Source of the DNA: Anaerolineae bacterium
GTDB lineage: Bacteria; Chloroflexota; Anaerolineae; B4-G1; SLSP01
NCBI GenBank assembly: GCA_026645815.1
Contig: JAPKMR010000029.1
Location: 1 to 46,335, forward strand
DNA length: 46,335 bases
Direction: 5' to 3'
This document shows positions 42,798-46,335 of the stretch, piece by piece (the first letter of the stretch is position 1; each line of letters opens with the position of its first letter). Below the pieces are notes generated by a model that worked only from the letters and a program-made list of their open reading frames with translations, searched no databases and was not told the origin of the DNA. Position numbers and translations under genes: made by a program.

Positions 42798-42811
42798 GAC
42801 TCGCGACTCGA
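42798..42811 (+). repeat. Heptamer tandem duplication before the thiolase gene
   Basis: GACTCGC followed by GACTCGA (six of seven identical), about 21 bases before the ATG at 42833. Confidence 0.3.
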
Positions 42812-42832
42812 AACTAATCAAACGGAGGACCT

Positions 42833-44095
42833 ATGACGAATCGCAAACTCGGTCGTGGCGTCGCGGTCATCGGGGCAGGGATGAGCAAATTTGGCGCTTT
42901 CCCAGGCCTCGCGACCCGTGACCTCTTTGTGGATGCCTTCAAAGAAATGCTGGCATCCGTTGATAAGGGCTTTGATGCCCGGGATATCGAGGCGCTCTAC
43001 ATCGGCAACTTCAGCAGCGACCTCTTCGAGGGGCAGGCGCACGTGGCGCCGATTATGGCTGATTGGGTGGGCCTGACGCCGCGCCCGGCAACGCGGATCG
43101 AGGATGCGTGCGCCAGCAGCGGCGTGGCGCTCCGCGAGGGTATTATCGCTATTGCTTCTGGCTTGTATGATATGGTGCTTGTCGGTGGCATCGAGAAGAT
43201 GACGGACCTGCCCACGGCGCGCGTCACAGACACGTTGGCGACCGCTGCTGATGTGACCTATGAGACGCCGGCAGGTTTTACTTTTCCGGGGCTGTATGCC
43301 TCAATGGCGACGGCTTATATGGCAGCCTACGGCGCTCCTGTGGAAGCCTTTCTGCGTGTGGGATTGAAGAATCATGAGCATGGCGCCCTCAACCCCAAGG
43401 CGCAATTTGGCCAGCGCATCGGCGATATCATGGAAGCGCGTAAAGCTAGCGCTGCGAAGAAGGGCAAGCCTATTCCCACCTGGGAGGATGAAATGGCTTT
43501 CCTCAGGGATGAGCGTGCTAACCCCACCATTGCCTGGCCTATGCGCCTCTATGATTGTTCGCCGATTTCGGATGGCGCGGCAGCTGTGCTCTTGGTGAGC
43601 GAGGATCTGGCGACCCGGTTCAGCAGCGCACCACTCTACGTGGTGGGTTCGGGGCAGGCTAGCGATGGCGCTACCCATGATCGCCCTATCCTCACGGGTA
43701 TACCGGCGGCGCAACGCGCAGCGCAGATGGCTTACGCCATGGCCGGCATTAGCCCTGCGGACATCGCTCTGGCGGAGGTACACGATTGTTTCACTATTGC
43801 GGAGATCATGGCGACCGAAGACCTGGGCTTCTTTGCGCCAGGTGAGGGTTGGAAAGCCGCTATGGAAGGTCGCACGACGCGGATGGGGGATCGCCCCATC
43901 AATGTTTCTGGGGGTTTGAAGTCTAAGGGGCATCCGGTCGGCGCTTCGGGCGCCGGGCAGGTCATTGAAATCTGGAAGCAGATGCGCGGAGAAGCGGGCG
44001 CCAGGCAACTGCCAGGGGTGTTGCGCTTCGGACTCACCCACAACGTCGGTGGCACAGGGCAGACTTGCGCTGTCCACATTTTTGAGCGGAGGTAG
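42833..44095 (+). CDS. Thiolase-family acetyl-CoA acetyltransferase (SCP2-type)
   Basis: A 420-residue thiolase-fold enzyme. IEDACASSGVAL carries the acyl-accepting Cys93, EVHDCFTIAE a conserved His, and GLKSKGHPVGASGAGQ the His of the GHP motif. The C-terminal HNVGGTGQTCAVHIF lacks the classical CxG ending of degradative thiolases and fits the SCP2/DUF35-dependent group. It forms or cleaves a C-C bond next to a thioester. Such thiolases often need a DUF35 protein, as in the archaeal HMG-CoA synthase/thiolase complex, PhlC of PhlACB and BbsB of BbsAB. The DUF35 gene follows after only three bases, which strongly suggests a complex. GGAGG lies before the ATG. Confidence 0.92.
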   Translation: MTNRKLGRGVAVIGAGMSKFGAFPGLATRDLFVDAFKEMLASVDKGFDARDIEALYIGNFSSDLFEGQAHVAPIMADWVGLTPRPATRIEDACASSGVALREGIIAIASGLYDMVLVGGIEKMTDLPTARVTDTLATAADVTYETPAGFTFPGLYASMATAYMAAYGAPVEAFLRVGLKNHEHGALNPKAQFGQRIGDIMEARKASAAKKGKPIPTWEDEMAFLRDERANPTIAWPMRLYDCSPISDGAAAVLLVSEDLATRFSSAPLYVVGSGQASDGATHDRPILTGIPAAQRAAQMAYAMAGISPADIALAEVHDCFTIAEIMATEDLGFFAPGEGWKAAMEGRTTRMGDRPINVSGGLKSKGHPVGASGAGQVIEIWKQMRGEAGARQLPGVLRFGLTHNVGGTGQTCAVHIFERR

Positions 44096-44098
44096 ACC

Positions 44099-44518
44099 AT
44101 GAGCGAGATATCCTTCACTGGCACAGCGTTCTATGAATTTTTGAAGGAGCACAAGCTCATGGGGTCTCGTTGCCCTCACTGTGGGGCAGTTTATGCCCCG
44201 CCCCGCCAGATTTGCCCCACCTGTCTTACGGCAGACCTGGAATGGGTGGAGCTCTCAGGTGAGGGGAAACTGGCGAGTTACAGCATCATCGCCATCGCAC
44301 CGACTGCGATGCTTGAGGCTGGCTATGGACGCGAGAACCCTTATTGTTCTGGTGTAGTTGAGCTGGTCGAGGGTCCTCGCATCAGCGCGCAAATCCTTGG
44401 GGTGGATGTGGCGCATCCCGAGAATATCGTTATCGGAACGCCGGTTAAAGTCGCTTTCATCGAACGTGGTGAGGGCGAGGCGCGAAAGACGTTTTTAGGT
44501 TTTGAGGTGATCGCGTAG
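44099..44518 (+). CDS. DUF35 Zn-ribbon/OB-fold acyl-CoA-associated protein
   Basis: A 139-residue protein. The N-terminal half has a rubredoxin-like zinc ribbon with Cys25, Cys28, Cys39 and Cys42 (CPHCG...CPTC), and the C-terminal half an OB fold (GEGKLASYSIIAIAP, GTPVKVAFIERG). Proteins of this type hold the CoA pantetheine and bridge thiolase-superfamily subunits. The gene begins three bases after the thiolase stop, so the two are translationally coupled and most likely form a stoichiometric complex, possibly including the KAS III-like protein encoded at 38034. Confidence 0.93.
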   Translation: MSEISFTGTAFYEFLKEHKLMGSRCPHCGAVYAPPRQICPTCLTADLEWVELSGEGKLASYSIIAIAPTAMLEAGYGRENPYCSGVVELVEGPRISAQILGVDVAHPENIVIGTPVKVAFIERGEGEARKTFLGFEVIA

Positions 44519-44613
44519 CCGCAAACGCCTTCGCGTGCGAAGCCTTCACCTGTGAGTGTTCACTGAGATTGTGATTCTGAAGTCGTGATTTGTAGATTTT
44601 AAGGAGGAGATCC

Positions 44614-46335
44614 ATGAAGAAGCTTTCTAGTGTGTTGATGTTGATTGTGTTGTTGGGGGGACTGCTCAGTGCGTGTGTCGAGAAGGTGGAACCAACCGCC
44701 ACTCCTGCGCCCACGACAGCCGCGCCTACGACGGCTGCGCCGACCGAAGCGGCGCTCGGCGAGGTGTTGAAGATCGGGCAGATCTCTATGCTTTCCGGTG
44801 TGATGGCGCTTTATGGCCAACAGCAGACCCGTGGCTTTGAGCTGGGTTTGGAGTATGCCTCTGGGGGGAAGCAGGATGCACAGGGGCGCTGGATTATCGC
44901 GAATCGCCCGGTGGAAGTGCTTACCCGCGATGATGAGGGCAATGCGGAGAAGGGTGTCGCGGCAGCACGGGAACTGATCGAGAAGGAAGGCGTCGAAATC
45001 CTTCAGGGACCGGTCAGCTCGGCGGTGGCGGTGGCGCTGACGACGGTTGCCCAGGAAAACAAGATCGTGCTGATGATTGATCCGGCAGCTTCGGCATTCC
45101 CGACCGGACCGAACTTCAATCCCTACGTGTTCCGCACCAGCCGTACGAACTATGATGATGTGCTCGTCATCGCCAAGTACCTGGTAGAGAACGTGGGCGA
45201 GAAATTCGCGCACATCGGCGTGGATAACGCTTTTGGGCAGGGTAGCGGTATTGCGCTGGCTTATGCTGTGGAGCAGTATGGTGGACGCGTGGTGGATGAT
45301 ATCTATGCACCGTTCGATACCACCGATTTCACGCCTTACGTTCAACGGGCGATGGACTCCGGCGCGGACTGCCTGTTCCTGACCTGGTCGGGCACGGGCT
45401 ACGTGACCCTGTTCCAGCAGCTCTCTGACCTGGGTGCACTGGAGGAGATGACTGTAGCCACGGGTTACGGCGATAATGCCTCCTTTGCGGCGGTTTATGG
45501 CTCGGCGCTGGGACAGATCGGTCTCAATGTCTACCATTACACTGTACCCGACAATTCAATCAATGATTGGTTGGTCGAGCGGCACATCGAAGAGTACCAG
45601 GAGCCACCCGACTTGTTCACCGCTGGTGGTATGGCTTCGGCATTGGCGTTGGCTGCGGCTCTGGAGAAAACTGGCGGCGATGCCAACAGCGAGGCGCTAA
45701 TCCCGGCGTTGGAGGGGCTCAAGTTCGAGGGACCTAAGGGCACCTACTTCATCCGTCCTGAGGATCACGTCTGCGAACAGCCGATGAACATTCTCAAGCT
45801 GGTAAATCTCAATCCGGATCTCAATGGTGATGGCGTCCCGGAGTACGAGTTCTTTGAGACCGTCTACGTCTCTGAGTACGATGAGTTGGGTGTGCCCTGC
45901 ACGTTGACGGGTGACTACGCGGCCCGTTGCGAGGGCATTGCGGCACGGCAGAGCCAGCAGGCTGAAGAGGAGCCGCTCGGTGAGGTGTTGAAGATCGGGC
46001 AGATTTCTATGCTTTCCGGTGTGATGGCGCTTTACGGCCAACAGCAGACCCGTGGCTTCGAGCTGGGCCTGGAATACATGTCCGGTGGGAAGCAGGACGC
46101 CGAAGGGCGTTGGATTATCGCGAATCGCCCGGTGGAAGTGCTCACCCGCGATGACGAGGGCAATGCGGAGAAGGGTGTCGCGGCAGCGCGCGAACTGATC
46201 GAGAAAGAAGGCGTCGAAATCCTTCAGGGACCGGTTAGCTCGGCGGTGGCGGTGGCGTTGACGACGGTTGCCCAGGAAAACAAGATCGTGCTGATGATTG
46301 ATCCGGCAGCTTCGGCATTCCCGACCGGACCGAAC
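44614..46335 (+). CDS. ABC-type branched-chain-amino-acid-like substrate-binding lipoprotein with duplicated domain (partial at window end)
   Basis: 574 codons are visible, with no stop before the window edge. The start MKKLSSVLMLIVLLGGLLSAC has a lipobox with Cys21, followed by a Thr/Ala/Pro linker, so the protein is a surface lipoprotein. Residues 48-454 form a type I periplasmic-binding protein of the LivK/amide family (KIGQISMLSGVMALYGQQQ, TVAQENKIVLMIDPAAS, TPYVQRAMDSGADCLFLTW). After a short linker (ARQSQQAEEEP) a second copy begins in frame at codon 455, with 24 differences in the 360 visible bases and two residue changes in 120. A strong AAGGAGGAGA site precedes the ATG. It probably supplies the acyl-CoA pathway with its substrate; permease and ATPase genes would be expected downstream. 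Confidence 0.9.
   Translation, partial: MKKLSSVLMLIVLLGGLLSACVEKVEPTATPAPTTAAPTTAAPTEAALGEVLKIGQISMLSGVMALYGQQQTRGFELGLEYASGGKQDAQGRWIIANRPVEVLTRDDEGNAEKGVAAARELIEKEGVEILQGPVSSAVAVALTTVAQENKIVLMIDPAASAFPTGPNFNPYVFRTSRTNYDDVLVIAKYLVENVGEKFAHIGVDNAFGQGSGIALAYAVEQYGGRVVDDIYAPFDTTDFTPYVQRAMDSGADCLFLTWSGTGYVTLFQQLSDLGALEEMTVATGYGDNASFAAVYGSALGQIGLNVYHYTVPDNSINDWLVERHIEEYQEPPDLFTAGGMASALALAAALEKTGGDANSEALIPALEGLKFEGPKGTYFIRPEDHVCEQPMNILKLVNLNPDLNGDGVPEYEFFETVYVSEYDELGVPCTLTGDYAARCEGIAARQSQQAEEEPLGEVLKIGQISMLSGVMALYGQQQTRGFELGLEYMSGGKQDAEGRWIIANRPVEVLTRDDEGNAEKGVAAARELIEKEGVEILQGPVSSAVAVALTTVAQENKIVLMIDPAASAFPTGPN
44755..45114 (+). repeat. First unit of the binding-domain duplication (part with visible partner)
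   Basis: These 360 bases repeat at 45976-46335 with a period of 1221 bp (407 codons). Of the 24 differences most are silent; only Ala to Met and Gln to Glu change the protein. Confidence 0.95.
45976..46335 (+). repeat. Second unit of the binding-domain duplication (continues past the window)
   Basis: In frame with the first unit, about 93% identical in DNA; the last roughly 100 bases are identical. Confidence 0.95.

Noticed and set aside
44599..45537. 312-codon antisense open frame over the binding lipoprotein
   Set aside because: The plus strand has a signal peptide, lipobox and LivK-type domain; the antisense frame is a codon-bias artefact.

Overview
The window looks like a chromosomal stretch of a Chloroflexota bacterium, probably of the Anaerolineae type. 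This is judged from protein style only: lipoproteins with Thr/Pro/Ala-rich linkers behind the lipobox, a very large MalT-like ATPase regulator ending in a SARP/BTAD module, a PPi-type phosphofructokinase, a tungsten-type aldehyde oxidoreductase, moderately high GC and many short palindromic intergenic repeats. No rRNA, tRNA, CRISPR array, transposase gene or phage gene was seen.

Layout. 1-7.6 kb: start of a gene leaving the window on the left; an M19 dipeptidase and a putative papain-like cysteine hydrolase (minus strand); a P-type cation ATPase behind a perfect consensus promoter; an esterase and an OYE-type flavin reductase. 8-12.3 kb: a two-gene sugar-activation operon, namely a nucleotidyltransferase with a degenerate signature loop and a 1111-residue GHMP sugar kinase/UDP-sugar pyrophosphorylase fusion. 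12.6-21.9 kb: MBL hydrolase and GH13 amylase lipoprotein, membrane-anchored alpha/beta hydrolase, nitroreductase, LacI-type regulator with its own promoter/operator, membrane 4Fe-4S protein, ThuA-like protein and gamma carbonic anhydrase. Three copies of a 160-230 bp inverted-repeat element and at least one other MITE-like element lie between these genes. 22-24.7 kb: MalY/PatB-type PLP enzyme and M20 dipeptidase. 24.7-31.6 kb: a four-gene minus-strand operon (Tat-lipoprotein DUF362, fused NapH/NapG-like polyferredoxin, AOR-family oxidoreductase, glycosyltransferase). 31.7-33.5 kb: PPi-type phosphofructokinase and NUDIX hydrolase.

33.7-46.3 kb is the most interesting part. A 1074-residue MalT-ATPase/SARP-BTAD regulator ends in a clear terminator. 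It is followed by a promoter carrying two direct heptamers (11-bp period, 8 bp from the -10), which is the classical SARP operator geometry. That promoter precedes a co-directional run of an SDR reductase, a KAS III-like enzyme lacking the His and Asn of the usual triad, a class I CoA-transferase, a small beta-rich protein, two alpha/beta hydrolases, a thiolase, its DUF35 Zn-ribbon/OB partner, and a branched-chain-amino-acid-type ABC substrate-binding lipoprotein with a second near-identical binding domain fused in frame (cut by the window end). The set reads as uptake of an organic acid or similar compound, CoA activation, and C-C bond formation or thiolysis by a KASIII/thiolase/DUF35 assembly. 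The substrate cannot be told from sequence.
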